NCBI GenBank assembly: GCA_001023535.1
Contig: CP011020.1
Coordinates: forward strand, 708,596 to 772,595
Reading direction: 5' to 3'
From: Pseudomonas chlororaphis
Lineage (GTDB): Bacteria; Pseudomonadota; Gammaproteobacteria; Pseudomonadales; Pseudomonadaceae
Length of the DNA stretch: 64,000 nt
Below are positions 52,881 through 63,199 of the stretch, piece after piece. The notes under the pieces were generated by a model. It was given only the letters and a program-made list of their open reading frames with translations, was not told where the DNA came from and searched no databases. Positions within the stretch are counted from its first letter, which is position 1. The number at the start of each line of letters is the position of its first letter. A program made the position numbers and the translations under genes.

Positions 52881-54080
52881 TCAGCTCAGAAATTTCTGCA
52901 GCAAGTCATTGAGAAACAGTTGTCCGCGCTCGGTGGCCGCCAGACGTGACGGTTCGACCTGCAACAACCCGCTTTGTTCGGCCTCGCGGCGGCCGTCGGC
53001 CAGGCTTTGCAGGGGCAGGCCAGTGCGCTCCGGGTACAAGTGGGCGTCCACGCCCTGGGTCAGGCGCAGGGCGTTCATCAGGAACTCGAACGGCAGCTCT
53101 TCGTTGGCCAGGGTCTTCTCGCCGGCCAGGAAGCGCTTGGCCGGGTTGAGGTAGTCCTTGGGCAGGCGCGTCTTCCAAGTGCGCACGATGCGTCCGTCCG
53201 GATGGCTGAGCTTGCCGTGGGCACCGGCACCGATGCCAATGAAGTCGCCAAAGCTCCAGTAGTTGAGGTTATGCCGCGCCGCCCGGCCGGGTTGGGCGTA
53301 GGCCGAGACTTCGTACTGGGCGTAGCCGTGTTCGGCGAGCAGGGCCTGGCCGGCTTCCTGGATGTCCCACAACGTGTCGTCTTCCGGCAGCGTCGGCGGC
53401 TGGTTCCAGAAGACGGTATTGGGCTCCAGCGTCAACTGGTACCAGGACAGATGCGTCGGCTTCAAGGCGATGGCCTGGCGCAGGTCGCCCAGGGCATCGT
53501 CCAGGGACTGGTCCGGCAGGCCGTGCATCAGGTCCAGGTTGAAGTTGTCGAACCCGGCCTGGCGGGCCATGCCGGCGGCGCGCACGGCTTCGTCACCGTT
53601 GTGGATCCGCCCCAGGGCCTCGAGCTTGGCTTGCTGGAAGCTCTGGATACCGATGGACAGGCGATTGATGCCCAGCGCCCGGTAAGCGACGAACTTCTCT
53701 TGCTCGAACGTGCCGGGGTTGGCTTCCAGGGTGATTTCGATGTCAGGGGCGAACGGTATGCGCGCCTCGACGCCCTTGAGCAGCCGGCCCAGGGCCTGGG
53801 CGCTGAACAGGCTGGGAGTGCCGCCACCGAAGAAGATCGAGCTCAGTGCCCGGCCATGCACGCCATGCAGGTCCTGGTCGAGGTCGGCCAGCAGGGCATC
53901 GACGTAGTCCTCTTCGGGCAGCTGTGGGCTGGCGGTGTGAGAGTTGAAATCACAATAAGGGCATTTGCGTACGCACCACGGGATGTGGATGTACAACGCC
54001 AGGGGCGGCAGCACCGGCAGTGGCGCCCGAGGCGTTTGTGCGCCGCCATGGATCAGCGGCGCGGGGGTGTCATCGTTCAT
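52881..54080 (-). CDS. hemW: Radical SAM protein HemW
   Basis: HemN-like radical SAM protein of 399 residues; HemW proteins bind heme and are not coproporphyrinogen oxidases. It has the CX3CX2C cluster motif [10 protein letters not shown] after YIHIPW, the GGGTPS motif and the typical HemW C-terminal domain. The start at 54080 overlaps rdgB by 4 bases. Confidence 0.95.
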   Translation of the reverse strand: MNDDTPAPLIHGGAQTPRAPLPVLPPLALYIHIPWCVRKCPYCDFNSHTASPQLPEEDYVDALLADLDQDLHGVHGRALSSIFFGGGTPSLFSAQALGRLLKGVEARIPFAPDIEITLEANPGTFEQEKFVAYRALGINRLSIGIQSFQQAKLEALGRIHNGDEAVRAAGMARQAGFDNFNLDLMHGLPDQSLDDALGDLRQAIALKPTHLSWYQLTLEPNTVFWNQPPTLPEDDTLWDIQEAGQALLAEHGYAQYEVSAYAQPGRAARHNLNYWSFGDFIGIGAGAHGKLSHPDGRIVRTWKTRLPKDYLNPAKRFLAGEKTLANEELPFEFLMNALRLTQGVDAHLYPERTGLPLQSLADGRREAEQSGLLQVEPSRLAATERGQLFLNDLLQKFLS

Positions 54081-54673
54081 TGCAGGCCCAGGCGCTGGCG
54101 CAGCAGGACCATGGCGCGCGCGCGGTGGCTCAGTTGGTTCTTCTCCACCGGGCCGAGTTCGGCGCTGGAGCAATTGCGTTCCGGCACCCAGAACAGCGGG
54201 TCATAGCCAAAACCGTGCTCGCCGCTGGCCTCGGTGAGGATGCGCCCGTGCCACAGGCCTTCGCAGAGGATCGGCAGCGGGTCGTCGGCGTGCTGCACCA
54301 GCGCCAGGACGCAAACGAACTGCGCGCCGCGCTCGGCTTGCGGCACATCCTTGAGGGCCTCAAGCAGCTTGGCATTGTTCGCCGCGTCGCCCTTGCCGTC
54401 GGCGTAACGGGCCGAATAGATGCCCGGCGCACCGCCCAGGAAGTCCACTGCCAGCCCGGAGTCGTCGGCCAGCGCCGGCAGCCCCGAGAGGCGCGCGGCA
54501 TTGCGGGCCTTGAGGATGGCGTTCTCGACGAACGACAGGCCGGTTTCTTCAGGCTCCACCTGGCTGAACTCACCGATCGAGCGCAATTGCACCGACCCGC
54601 CGAGCATGGCCTGGAGTTCCTTGAGTTTGCCGGCGTTGTGGCTGGCGAGTACGAGTTGGGAGAGGTTCATCAT
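54077..54673 (-). CDS. rdgB: XTP/dITP diphosphatase RdgB
   Basis: Ham1-family nucleotide sanitiser that hydrolyses XTP, dITP and ITP. The 198-residue product begins [18 protein letters not shown] and includes [20 protein letters not shown] and FGYDPLFW. It overlaps DUF4426 by 4 bases and hemW by 4 bases. Confidence 0.96.
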   Translation of the reverse strand: MMNLSQLVLASHNAGKLKELQAMLGGSVQLRSIGEFSQVEPEETGLSFVENAILKARNAARLSGLPALADDSGLAVDFLGGAPGIYSARYADGKGDAANNAKLLEALKDVPQAERGAQFVCVLALVQHADDPLPILCEGLWHGRILTEASGEHGFGYDPLFWVPERNCSSAELGPVEKNQLSHRARAMVLLRQRLGLQ

Positions 54674-55104
54674 TCGCCGGGGAACAGTTCCTGGTTGAAG
54701 TTGAGGGTGTTGATCTTGTCGCCGGTCTGCACCTTGATTTCGAAGGTGCGGTTTTCCTGCTGCTCCACCGGGTACTGGGCGATGTAGTAGATCGCGCCTT
54801 GCTCGATGACCTGGCGGAACGTCAGCGGGACGGCCTTGCTGGTCAGGTCCTTGATCGTGCCGCTGACCTGGGCCATCAAGGGCTTGCCGTCCTTGATCAC
54901 CGATACGTTGATCACGCCCTGGTTCTTGCTGCGCACCAGCTCGGTGGCCTTGGCGATGTCCGGCGTGAGGAACGTGGAGTTGAAGGTGTTGTAGTGCACG
55001 GTGACGTCGCCGAACACTTCCTTGCGCTCGGCCTTGATGACGTCGGCGGCCATGGCGCCTGCACAGAGGCAGGCGGTGATGAGAAACAATGCGAGACGTT
55101 TCAT
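54670..55104 (-). CDS. Periplasmic DUF4426 family protein
   Basis: A 144-residue protein with signal peptide [19 protein letters not shown] and the DUF4426 domain after it ([20 protein letters not shown]). The gene stands between metW and rdgB in many Pseudomonas genomes. Function unknown. Confidence 0.87.
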   Translation of the reverse strand: MKRLALFLITACLCAGAMAADVIKAERKEVFGDVTVHYNTFNSTFLTPDIAKATELVRSKNQGVINVSVIKDGKPLMAQVSGTIKDLTSKAVPLTFRQVIEQGAIYYIAQYPVEQQENRTFEIKVQTGDKINTLNFNQELFPGE

Positions 55105-55129
55105 GTCGTGCTCCTGTCAGGGCCGGGGT

Positions 55130-55750
55130 TCACACCGCGACCTGGTAATCGGGCAGGCCTGGGCTGCTGACCCGATAAATGCCGATCTCACCTAACAGAT
55201 TAGGCCATAGCTTGCTGGCCCACCCGTGTCGGTGCTGCTGGTCCACGGCCAGGCGATCGATGACCTTGGCTTCCCGTTCGCGGCACAGTGCTTCGAAATC
55301 GGCGAAGGTGCAGAAGTGGATGTTCGGCGTGTTGTACCACGTGTAGGGCAGGAACTCCGACACCGGCATGCGGCCCTTGCTCGCCAGGTACCAGCGGCAA
55401 CGCCAGTGCCCGAAATTGGGAAAGGTGATGATGCACTGGCGCCCGACCCGCAGCATTTCGTCGAGGATCTTGTCCGGGTAATGCACCGCTTGCAGGGCCT
55501 GGGTCATGACCACGATGTCGAAGCTGTTGCTGGCAAAGTTGCCCAGGCCCTTGTCCAGGTCCTGCTCGATGACGTTGATGCCCTTGGCGACGCATTCGGC
55601 GATGTTGTCCGGGTCGTTTTCCAGGCCGTAGCCGCTGACCTGCTTGTGGTCCCGCAGCCAGGTCAGCAGTTCGCCGTCGCCGCAGCCCAGGTCGAGCACG
55701 CGGCTGCCGGCGGGGATCCATTCCTGGATGATTTCCAGATCGGCTCTCAT
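55130..55750 (-). CDS. metW: Methionine biosynthesis protein MetW
   Basis: SAM-dependent methyltransferase-like protein of 206 residues (GSRVLDLGCGDGELLTWL) that pairs with MetX in methionine synthesis. It begins seven bases after metX. The biochemical role is not settled. Confidence 0.92.
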   Translation of the reverse strand: MRADLEIIQEWIPAGSRVLDLGCGDGELLTWLRDHKQVSGYGLENDPDNIAECVAKGINVIEQDLDKGLGNFASNSFDIVVMTQALQAVHYPDKILDEMLRVGRQCIITFPNFGHWRCRWYLASKGRMPVSEFLPYTWYNTPNIHFCTFADFEALCREREAKVIDRLAVDQQHRHGWASKLWPNLLGEIGIYRVSSPGLPDYQVAV

Positions 55751-55757
55751 GGCGTCC

Positions 55758-56897
55758 TCACAGCGTTATACGGTTCATGTAGTTACCGAACGCCTGCAGG
55801 TAGCGCGGGATCGGGATCAGAAAGGCGTCGTGGCCCTGGGGCGCGTCGATTTCCAGGTAGCAGACATCCTTGCGCGCGGCCATCAGCGCATCCACCAACT
55901 CCCGGGAGCGTGCCGGGGAGAAACGCCAGTCGGTGGTGAACGACATCACGCAGAACTTGGCGGTGGCGCCGGCGAAGGTTTTCGCCAGGTCATCGTCGCA
56001 GCTCGCCGCCGGATCGAAGTAGTCCAGGGCCTTGGTCATCAGCAGGTAGGTGTTGGCGTCGAAGCGCCCGGAGAACTCCTCGCCCTGATAACGCAGGTAG
56101 CTTTCCACCTGGAACTCGACGCTGTGGAAGTCGTAGTTGAGCTTTTCGCTCTTGAGGCCGCGGCCGAATTTCTCGCCCATGGAGTCGTCGGACAGGTAGG
56201 TGATGTGCCCGACCATGCGCGCCAGCATCAGCCCGCGCTTGGGGATCACGCCGTGTTCCTGGAACGAGCCGCCATGGAACTCCGGGTCGGTGAGGATGGC
56301 CTGGCGCGCCACTTCGTTGAAGGCGATGTTCTGCGCCGACAGCTTGGGGGCCGAGGCGATTGCCAGGCAATGGCGCACGCGGTCCGGGTAGGTGATGGTC
56401 CATTGCAGCGCCTGCATGCCGCCCAGGCTGCCGCCGATCACCGCCGCCCACTGGTCGATGCCGAGGCGGTCGGCCAGGCGTGCCTGGCTGTGCACCCAGT
56501 CTTCCACCGTGAGCACCGGGAAATCGGCGCCGAACGGCTTGCCGGTGTCCGGGTTGAGGCTGCTGGGGCCGGTGGAGCCGTTGCAGCCACCGAGGTTGTT
56601 CAGGCTGACCACGAAGAACCGGTTGGTGTCGATGGGCTTGCCCGGGCCGATGCAACTGTCCCACCAGCCCGGCTTGCGGTCGTCGACGCTGTGATAGCCG
56701 GCGGCGTGGTGGTGGCCCGACAAGGCGTGGCAGATCAGCACGGCATTGCTGGCCGTGGCATTGAGGGTGCCGTAGGTTTCGTAAATCAGGTCATAGGCCG
56801 GCAACGAGCGTCCGCAGGCCAGGGCCAGGGGCTCGCTGAAATGCGCCACTTGCGGCGTCACCAGACCAACGGAATCGGCGGGAAAGGCAGCTGGCAT
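55758..56897 (-). CDS. metX: Homoserine O-acyltransferase MetX
   Basis: Alpha/beta-hydrolase-fold acyltransferase of 379 residues that acylates homoserine in methionine synthesis; Pseudomonas members are thought to use succinyl-CoA, but the sequence does not settle it. The nucleophile lies in [14 protein letters not shown] and the catalytic His in [23 protein letters not shown] is also typical. Followed by metW. Confidence 0.95.
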   Translation of the reverse strand: MPAAFPADSVGLVTPQVAHFSEPLALACGRSLPAYDLIYETYGTLNATASNAVLICHALSGHHHAAGYHSVDDRKPGWWDSCIGPGKPIDTNRFFVVSLNNLGGCNGSTGPSSLNPDTGKPFGADFPVLTVEDWVHSQARLADRLGIDQWAAVIGGSLGGMQALQWTITYPDRVRHCLAIASAPKLSAQNIAFNEVARQAILTDPEFHGGSFQEHGVIPKRGLMLARMVGHITYLSDDSMGEKFGRGLKSEKLNYDFHSVEFQVESYLRYQGEEFSGRFDANTYLLMTKALDYFDPAASCDDDLAKTFAGATAKFCVMSFTTDWRFSPARSRELVDALMAARKDVCYLEIDAPQGHDAFLIPIPRYLQAFGNYMNRITL

Positions 56898-57006
56898 CGA
56901 CCCTGCTCTCGTTGAAATGAGGCGTAAGTCTAAAGACCGCTGGGGTTAGCGGCAAGCAAAGGGCGGGCCTTATTGCTTGACGCGGTACTTATGACTGAGA
57001 GCCTGC

Positions 57007-57100
57007 CGTGGCGAGGGAGCTTGCTCCCGCTGGGGCGCGTAGCGGCCCTGGTTTTTGGGGCTGCTGCGCAGCCCAGCGGGAGCAAGCTCCCTCGCCACAG
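57007..57100. repeat. REP-like inverted pair, GTGGCGAGGGAGCTTGCTCCCGC variant
   Basis: Inverted units at the ends (57007 and ending 57100) plus inner palindromic cores; between metX and the YggT gene. Same variant as 26962 and 30591. Confidence 0.88.
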
Positions 57101-57113
57101 GATGTGCGCCTCG

Positions 57114-57704
57114 TCAGATCAGCAGGCGCAGGATCTCGGGCATCATGGTCATGGCCGCGAGGTTGTTGATCACCAGCATGTCGATCAGCTTGAGCACCAT
57201 GAACGCCAGGATCGGCGAGATATCCAGGCCGCCGAGGTTCGGCACGATGCGGCGGAACGGGGCCAGGGCCGGTTCGCAGATCTGGTTCACCAGCTCGGCG
57301 CCCGGGTTGTGGCTGCCAGGCGCGACCCACGACAGGATGACGCTGATGATCATGGCGAAGAAGAAGATCTTCAGGAACAGCGCGGTCACGCCAATGATCG
57401 ACCAGATCAGCAGTTGCAGCGGATTGCCGGTGGTGCCGTAGGTCAGCAGCAGGGTCAAGGCCATCAGTGCCATCTGCACGAGGATGGCCAGCACCAGCGA
57501 CGACATGTCCAGGCCGAACAGGCTCGGGATGATCCGGCGCAAGGGCTTGAGCAGCGGCTGGGTGGCCTTGACGACGAACTGGCACAGCGGGTTATAGAAG
57601 TTGGCGCGCACCAGTTGCAGCACGAAGCGCAGCAGCACGATCAGCAGGTACAGGCTGCCAAGGGTTTGCAGCACGTAGACCGCTGCGGTGTTCAATCCAA
57701 TCAT
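57114..57704 (-). CDS. YggT family membrane protein
   Basis: A 196-residue protein with two YGGT repeats, each with two hydrophobic helices and an Arg-rich/pro-containing loop (PLLKPLRRIIPSLFGLD and CEPALAPFRRIVPNLGGLD). Linked to osmotic or cell-division functions in other bacteria; mechanism not known. Nine bases after proC in a standard order. Confidence 0.9.
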   Translation of the reverse strand: MIGLNTAAVYVLQTLGSLYLLIVLLRFVLQLVRANFYNPLCQFVVKATQPLLKPLRRIIPSLFGLDMSSLVLAILVQMALMALTLLLTYGTTGNPLQLLIWSIIGVTALFLKIFFFAMIISVILSWVAPGSHNPGAELVNQICEPALAPFRRIVPNLGGLDISPILAFMVLKLIDMLVINNLAAMTMMPEILRLLI

Positions 57705-57713
57705 GATGGCTCC

Positions 57714-58532
57714 TTATTGACCCAGTTGTTCGGCCATTTCGGCCGAGCGGTGCGCGGCGGCGCCGAGTGCGGTTTCCACCAGGGCTTCGAAGCCCCCGGC
57801 CTGGAATGATTTGATGGCGGCTTCGGTGGTGCCGGCCGGCGATGTCACGCGGCGGCGCAGCTCGGCCGCATCGACGTCGCTGGACACCACCATGTGAGCC
57901 GCGCCGAGGGCGGTCTGCGCCGTCAGCTTCGCGGCGATCTCCCGGGGCAGGCCGAGTTTCTCGCCGGCGGCGGTCATGGCTTCGACCAGCAGGAAGAAGT
58001 ACGCCGGGCCCGAGCCCGAGACGGCGGTGACGGCGTCCAGCTGTTGCTCGGTGTCCAGCCACAGCGCCAGGCCCACAGCCGACAACAGCTCCTGCGCCTG
58101 CTGGCGTTGCGCGGCGCTCACCTGCGGGGTGGCGAACAGGCCGCTGACACCTTGGCGCAGCAGCGCCGGGGTGTTGGGCATGCAGCGCACGATGGGCTGC
58201 TCGCCCAGCCATTTGTTCATGCTGGCGCAGGTGATGCCGGCGGCAATCGACACCACCAGTTGATGGGGTTTGAGGCTCGGGCGCAGGGCTTCGCACACGG
58301 CTTTCATGGCCTGGGGCTTGACCGCCAGCACGATGACGTCCGCGCCGTCGGCGGCCTGGGCATTGTCGGCAAAGGTCTCGATGCCGTGCTCGCTGCTCAC
58401 CCGGCTGCGGGTTTGCTCGCCCGGATCGCTGGCGCGGATCTGCGAGGCATCCAGACCCTTGGCCCGCAGGCCGCCGATCAGGCTGGCGGCCATGTTGCCG
58501 GCGCCGATGAAGGCAATACGCATGTTGCTCAT
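57714..58532 (-). CDS. proC: Pyrroline-5-carboxylate reductase
   Basis: Last step of proline synthesis, using NAD(P)H. The 272-residue product starts with the Rossmann motif IAFIGAGNMAASLIGGL and ends with the family signature region (LRRRVTSPAGTTEAAIKSF). The start at 58532 is set by that motif. Confidence 0.95.
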   Translation of the reverse strand: MSNMRIAFIGAGNMAASLIGGLRAKGLDASQIRASDPGEQTRSRVSSEHGIETFADNAQAADGADVIVLAVKPQAMKAVCEALRPSLKPHQLVVSIAAGITCASMNKWLGEQPIVRCMPNTPALLRQGVSGLFATPQVSAAQRQQAQELLSAVGLALWLDTEQQLDAVTAVSGSGPAYFFLLVEAMTAAGEKLGLPREIAAKLTAQTALGAAHMVVSSDVDAAELRRRVTSPAGTTEAAIKSFQAGGFEALVETALGAAAHRSAEMAEQLGQ

Positions 58533-58575
58533 GACTGGTCCTTGATTAGAGAGTGGGGGTCGGCATGGCTTGGGC

Positions 58576-59262
58576 TCAGCCGGCGCTATAGTCGCGGGCG
58601 CCGAACAGGGCTGTTCCGATTCGTACCCAGGTGGCGCCTTGGGCGATGGCCGACTCGAGGTCATGGCTCATGCCCATGGAAAGGGTGTCCAGCGGCAGTT
58701 GCAGACTCGCTTGCAGGCGTTGGACCGCACCGAAGGCGGCATCCTGGGCGGTACGCTCCTCGGTTGGCTCGGGAATGGCCATCAGCCCGCGCAGCTTGAG
58801 CCGCGGCAAGGCGTCGATGGCGGCGGCCAGGGCGGGCAGGTCCGCCGGGGTGCAGCCGGACTTGCTGGCTTCACCGCTGACGTTGACCTGGATGCAGATG
58901 TTCAGCGGTGGTAACCCGGCAGGGCGCTGCTCGGACAGGCGCTGGGCAATTTTCAAACGGTCCACGGAATGCACCCAATCGAAATGTTCGGCAATAGCGC
59001 GCGTCTTGTTCGACTGAATGGGGCCGATGAAGTGCCAGATCAAGGGCAGGTCGGTGAGTTCGGCCTGCTTGCCCAGGGCTTCTTGCAGGTAGTTCTCGCC
59101 GAAGTCCCGAAGGCCCGCGGCATAGGCTTCGCGCAGGGCCTGGGCGGGCTTGGTCTTGCTCACGGCCAGCAGTTGGACACTCTGTTCGGCACGCTGGGCG
59201 GCCTGTTCCGCAGCGCGGATACGCGATCTAACCTGAGCGATGTTGTCTGCTATCGTGGACAT
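58576..59262 (-). CDS. PLP homeostasis protein, YggS/PROSC family
   Basis: A 228-residue PLP-binding TIM-barrel protein that balances vitamin B6 pools. The PLP Lys lies in LLAVSKTKPAQALREAY; FGENYLQEALGK and MGMSHDLESAI are typical. It lies next to and divergent from pilT, as in many gammaproteobacteria. Confidence 0.94.
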   Translation of the reverse strand: MSTIADNIAQVRSRIRAAEQAAQRAEQSVQLLAVSKTKPAQALREAYAAGLRDFGENYLQEALGKQAELTDLPLIWHFIGPIQSNKTRAIAEHFDWVHSVDRLKIAQRLSEQRPAGLPPLNICIQVNVSGEASKSGCTPADLPALAAAIDALPRLKLRGLMAIPEPTEERTAQDAAFGAVQRLQASLQLPLDTLSMGMSHDLESAIAQGATWVRIGTALFGARDYSAG

Positions 59263-59317
59263 AAAGAAGCGCCAGCGGTCTGAGGTTCGCGGCATTCTAC
59301 TGGAATTGAGGAGCGCT

Positions 59318-60352
59318 ATGGATATCACTGAACTGCTGGCGTTCAGCGCCAAACAGGGGGCGTCGGACCTGCACCTGTCCGCCGGCTTGCCGCCGATGAT
59401 CCGGGTCGATGGCGATGTGCGGCGGATCAACCTGCCGGCACTGGATCACAAGCAGGTCCATGAGTTGATCTACGACATCATGAACGACCGGCAACGAGTG
59501 GATTACGAAAAGTTTCTGGAAACCGACTTTTCCTTCGAGGTGCCGGGCGTTGCACGGTTTCGGGTCAACGCCTTCAACCAGAATCGCGGCGCGGGGGCGG
59601 TGTTCCGGACCATCCCGTCGAAGGTCCTGACCATGGAAGACCTGGGGATGGGCGAAGTGTTTCGCAAAGTGACCGAGTCACCCCGGGGCCTGGTCCTGGT
59701 GACCGGGCCGACCGGCTCGGGCAAGTCCACCACCCTGGCGGCGATGATCGACTACCTCAACAGCCACAAGCACCATCACATTCTTACCATCGAAGACCCG
59801 ATCGAGTTCGTCCACGAGCCGCGCAAGTGCCTGATCAACCAGCGTGAGGTGCACCGCGATACCCAGGACTTCTCCACGGCCTTGCGCTCGGCCCTGCGGG
59901 AAGACCCGGACGTGATCCTGGTGGGGGAAATGCGCGACCTGGAAACCATCCGCCTGGCGCTGACCGCCGCCGAAACCGGGCACCTGGTGTTCGGTACGCT
60001 GCACACCACCTCGGCGGCCAAGACCATCGATCGGGTGGTGGACGTATTCCCGGGGGACGAGAAGTCCATGGTGCGCTCGATGCTGTCGGAGTCACTGCAA
60101 GCGGTGATCTCCCAGACCCTGATCAAGAAGATCGGTGGCGGCCGCATTGCCGCGCACGAGATCATGCTGGGCACGTCGGCCATTCGCAACCTGATCCGCG
60201 AAGACAAGATCGCCCAGATGTACTCGTCGATCCAGACCGGCGGGTCGCTGGGGATGCAGACGCTGGACATGTGCCTGAAGGACCTGGTGAACAAGGGCCT
60301 GATCAGCCGGGAACATGCGCGGGAGCAGGCGCGTACGCCGGATAATTTCTAG
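59318..60352 (+). CDS. pilT: Type IV pilus retraction ATPase PilT
   Basis: Hexameric ATPase that powers pilus retraction and twitching. The 344-residue product has Walker A GPTGSGKST, the Asp box (EDPIEFVH), Walker B ILVGEMRDLET and the His box (HTTSAAKTIDRV). GAGGAG precedes the ATG at 59318. The length matches PilT. Confidence 0.96.
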   Translation: MDITELLAFSAKQGASDLHLSAGLPPMIRVDGDVRRINLPALDHKQVHELIYDIMNDRQRVDYEKFLETDFSFEVPGVARFRVNAFNQNRGAGAVFRTIPSKVLTMEDLGMGEVFRKVTESPRGLVLVTGPTGSGKSTTLAAMIDYLNSHKHHHILTIEDPIEFVHEPRKCLINQREVHRDTQDFSTALRSALREDPDVILVGEMRDLETIRLALTAAETGHLVFGTLHTTSAAKTIDRVVDVFPGDEKSMVRSMLSESLQAVISQTLIKKIGGGRIAAHEIMLGTSAIRNLIREDKIAQMYSSIQTGGSLGMQTLDMCLKDLVNKGLISREHAREQARTPDNF

Positions 60353-60372
60353 AAAGGCCGGCGCGAGCCCTT

Positions 60373-60500
60373 GTGGCGAGGGGATTTATCCCCGCTGGGG
60401 CGCGAAGCGCCCCCAAAATGCAGAGGCTTACATTTTTATTTCTGACTCGCCACATTTGGGGGCTGCTCCGCAGCCCAGCGGGGATAAATCCCCTCGCCAC
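60373..60500. repeat. REP pair, GTGGCGAGGGGATTTATCCCC family
   Basis: Inverted units at both ends with GC-rich inner palindromes, 20 bases after the pilT stop. Second member of the family at 20650. Confidence 0.9.
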
Positions 60501-60515
60501 AGGGGGGGGCTTTGA

Positions 60516-61127
60516 TCAGCGTTGGACGACCCGCATCCCGCCCGGCTCTTTTGGCAGCACGCGCTTGGCTACCACATAGTGGGTGTCCCAGTACGGCTTG
60601 TTCAGGGTGTCGATGGTCACCGACTTGCCACGGCGCGGGGCATGGATGAAGCGGTCGTTGCCCAGGTAGATCGCCACGTGGTTGACCCGGCGGCTCTTGA
60701 GCTTGAAGAAGATCAGGTCGCCCGGCTTGAGGTCCTTGCGCTCGACTTTCTCGCCATGCCCGGCAGCCATCGCGTTGGAGGTGCGCGGCAGGTCGAAGGT
60801 GGCGTCGTTGAAGGCGTATTTCACCAGTCCGCTGCAATCGAAGCCTTTACTTGGGCTGCTGCCGCCCCAACGATAAGGTGTACCGAGTACATTGACGGCG
60901 CGGCTCAGCACGTTGCTGCTGGTCTTGCTCGCCATGGGCGGTACCAGCTTGCTGCTGGCGGTGCCTGGGCGTTGTGCACCGGGCTTGTTCTTGCTCGAAG
61001 GAGCAGAAACATGGGATTTGGGGGTGTAGCCGTTGATGTTGGGCAGACGTTGCTCACGATTGGTGGCGTGGGCGGCCAGTGGCAATAATAGGCAAATGGT
61101 TAGCCATGTCTTGAAAAATGGACGCAT
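60516..61127 (-). CDS. Secreted NlpC/P60 peptidoglycan hydrolase
   Basis: A 203-residue endopeptidase with signal peptide (1-21, MRPFFKTWLTICLLLPLAAHA), a low-complexity Ser/Lys/Pro linker (about 35-75) and a C-terminal NlpC/P60 domain: Cys in GFDCSGLVKYAF, His in VNHVAIYLG and third residue in DRFIHAPR. Cleaves peptide cross-links in peptidoglycan. Start at 61127 chosen for the signal peptide. Confidence 0.93.
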   Translation of the reverse strand: MRPFFKTWLTICLLLPLAAHATNREQRLPNINGYTPKSHVSAPSSKNKPGAQRPGTASSKLVPPMASKTSSNVLSRAVNVLGTPYRWGGSSPSKGFDCSGLVKYAFNDATFDLPRTSNAMAAGHGEKVERKDLKPGDLIFFKLKSRRVNHVAIYLGNDRFIHAPRRGKSVTIDTLNKPYWDTHYVVAKRVLPKEPGGMRVVQR

Positions 61128-61375
61128 TAGGCAGGGCTCATAAAGGTTAGCGCGCAACTTTATAACAGCTTTTTTTGCGATTCCGAGGCCGTTTGTCGAT
61201 TTGGAACCCCAGGCAAAACCCGTCTAAATGCGACAAATTGGCCCGATTGTCCGACACAGCCCCGCTAGTACGGGGCTTTCGTCGAATCGGTGCGGCGAAG
61301 ACCGCTTGTCGGCGAGACACGAAAAAGTCACAAAAAGTCAGAAAAAATTTATCTATCGAGGCGAAGAGACTCTTC

Positions 61376-61804
61376 ATGAACAGCTATCAACCGGGCGCCG
61401 TGCACGACACCCACAGCAAAGTCATCGGCTACCTGCTGTGGATTTTCGGTTTCACCGGTGCCCACCGTTTCTATTACGGCAAGCCGGTCACCGGCACGCT
61501 CTGGTTCTTCACGTTTGGCCTGTTGGGCATCGGCTGGCTGATCGACCTGTTCCTGATCCCGGCCATGGACCGCGAGGCAGACCTGCGCTTTACCCCCGGC
61601 CCCATCGAATACTCCGTGGCGTGGATCCTGCTGACGTTTCTCGGGGTGTTTGGCGTACACCGCATGTACCAGGGCAAATGGCTCAGCGGGATTGTCTATC
61701 TGCTGACGGGCGGGGTGTTTTTCCTGGGGGTGCTGTATGACTTCTGGACACTCAATGACCAGGTTTCGATACGCAATGCGCAGAAGCGGGGGGCGTTTCA
61801 GTAA
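61376..61804 (+). CDS. TM2 domain membrane protein
   Basis: A 142-residue protein with a TM2-type N-terminal domain (YLLWIFGFTGAHRFYYGK at about 20-37, then two helices) and a second similar pair (LLTFLGVFGVHRMYQGKW). Function unknown. Start at 61376 follows an A-rich leader with a GAGAC-like site. Confidence 0.85.
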   Translation: MNSYQPGAVHDTHSKVIGYLLWIFGFTGAHRFYYGKPVTGTLWFFTFGLLGIGWLIDLFLIPAMDREADLRFTPGPIEYSVAWILLTFLGVFGVHRMYQGKWLSGIVYLLTGGVFFLGVLYDFWTLNDQVSIRNAQKRGAFQ

Positions 61805-61820
61805 GACCGGGGCGCCTGCA

Positions 61821-61911
61821 TCGCGAGCAAGCTCGCTCCCACACTGGATCGAGGTGTTCACAAATCATGTGTTCACCAAAGATCCAACTGTGGGAGCGAG
61901 CTTGCTCGCGA
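61821..61911. repeat. REPIN, GCGAGCAAGCTCGCTCCCACA family
   Basis: Inverted units at 61821-61843 and 61889-61911 between convergent TM2 and pyrC' genes. Confidence 0.9.
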
Positions 61912-61927
61912 TAGGCGCGACGCGGTC

Positions 61928-63199
61928 TCAGGCCTGGTGAGTGACCCGCCCATCCATCAGGGTGTAACGCACCACCCCCGGCAGGCTGTGGCCCAGGAAC
62001 GGGCAGTTGTCACCCTTGGAGCGCCAGGCTTCGCCGGCCACGGTGGAAGCAGCAGGGTCGAACAGCACCAGGTCGGCCGCGGCGCCCACGGCCAGTTTCC
62101 CGGCCGGCAATTGCAGGGCCTGGGCCGGGCCAGCGCTCAGGCGCGCGAGCAAGGTCGGCAGGTCGAGTAAGCCGTCTTCCACCAGGGTCATCGCCAACGG
62201 CAGCAGCAGTTCGACGCTGCTGATGCCGGGCTCGGTGGCGCCGAACGGTGCCAGCTTGGCATCACGCTCATGGGGCTGGTGGTGGCTGGAGATGGCCGAG
62301 ATCACGCCGCTCTTCACCGCCTCGCGCAAGCCATCGCGGTCGGCGCGGGTGCGCAGCGGCGGCTGGACGTGATAGACGCTGTTGAAATCGATCAGCGCTT
62401 CGTCGGTCAGGATCAATTGGTACAGCGCCACGTCGGCGGTGACCGGCAAGCCCCGGGCCTGGGCCTGGGCGATCAACGCCGCGCCACGGGCGCTGGTCAA
62501 CTGGCTGAAGTGCGCACGCACGCCGCTTTGCTCCACCAGCAGCAGGTCCCGGGCCAGGGCCACGGTCTCGGCGGTTTCCGGGATGCCCGGCAGGCCGAGG
62601 AAGCTGGCGGTCGGGCCTTCGTGGGCCAGGCCACCTTCGGCCAGGTCGTGATCCTGGGAATTGAAGATCACCGTCAGGCCGAAGGTCGCCGCGTATTCCA
62701 GGGCGCGGCACAGGGTGCGGGTGTTGCGGAAACTGTTCAGGCCGTTGCCGAACGCCACGCAGCCGGCGTCGCGCAGGGCGATGAGTTCGGCCAGTTGCTC
62801 GCCGTCCAGGCCTTTGCTCAGGGCGCCGATCGGGAAGACCTTGGTATTGCCGGCTTCGCGGGCGCGGTCGAGGATCAGCTCGGCCACGGCCGAGGTGTCC
62901 AGCACCGGTTTGGTCTGCGGCGGGCAGCACAGGCTGGTCACGCCACCCGCGGCGGCGGCGCGGGTTTCGCTGACGATGCTGCCTTTGCGGCTGTAGCCGG
63001 GTTCGCGCAGGGCGACGTTCAGGTCCACCAGGCCCGGGGCCGCCACCAGGCCTTGGGCGTCGAGGGTTTGCACGGCGGTGAAACCGGCGGGCGCAGCGCC
63101 CAGGGCGACGATCTTGCAGGCGTCGATGTGGATGTCGGTCACTTGATCCAGGCCGCTGGCCGGATCGATCACGCGTGCGCCGAGAATGCTGAGCTTCAC
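61928..63199 (-). CDS. pyrC': Dihydroorotase-like PyrC' (inactive subunit of aspartate transcarbamoylase)
   Basis: A 423-residue dihydroorotase homologue lacking the metal site: where active enzymes have HxH before RxPG, this one reads [11 protein letters not shown] with Asn and Ala. In Pseudomonas such PyrC' proteins are needed for assembly of the PyrB dodecamer, while a separate pyrC provides activity. It overlaps pyrB by 4 bases. Confidence 0.93.
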   Translation of the reverse strand: MKLSILGARVIDPASGLDQVTDIHIDACKIVALGAAPAGFTAVQTLDAQGLVAAPGLVDLNVALREPGYSRKGSIVSETRAAAAGGVTSLCCPPQTKPVLDTSAVAELILDRAREAGNTKVFPIGALSKGLDGEQLAELIALRDAGCVAFGNGLNSFRNTRTLCRALEYAATFGLTVIFNSQDHDLAEGGLAHEGPTASFLGLPGIPETAETVALARDLLLVEQSGVRAHFSQLTSARGAALIAQAQARGLPVTADVALYQLILTDEALIDFNSVYHVQPPLRTRADRDGLREAVKSGVISAISSHHQPHERDAKLAPFGATEPGISSVELLLPLAMTLVEDGLLDLPTLLARLSAGPAQALQLPAGKLAVGAAADLVLFDPAASTVAGEAWRSKGDNCPFLGHSLPGVVRYTLMDGRVTHQA

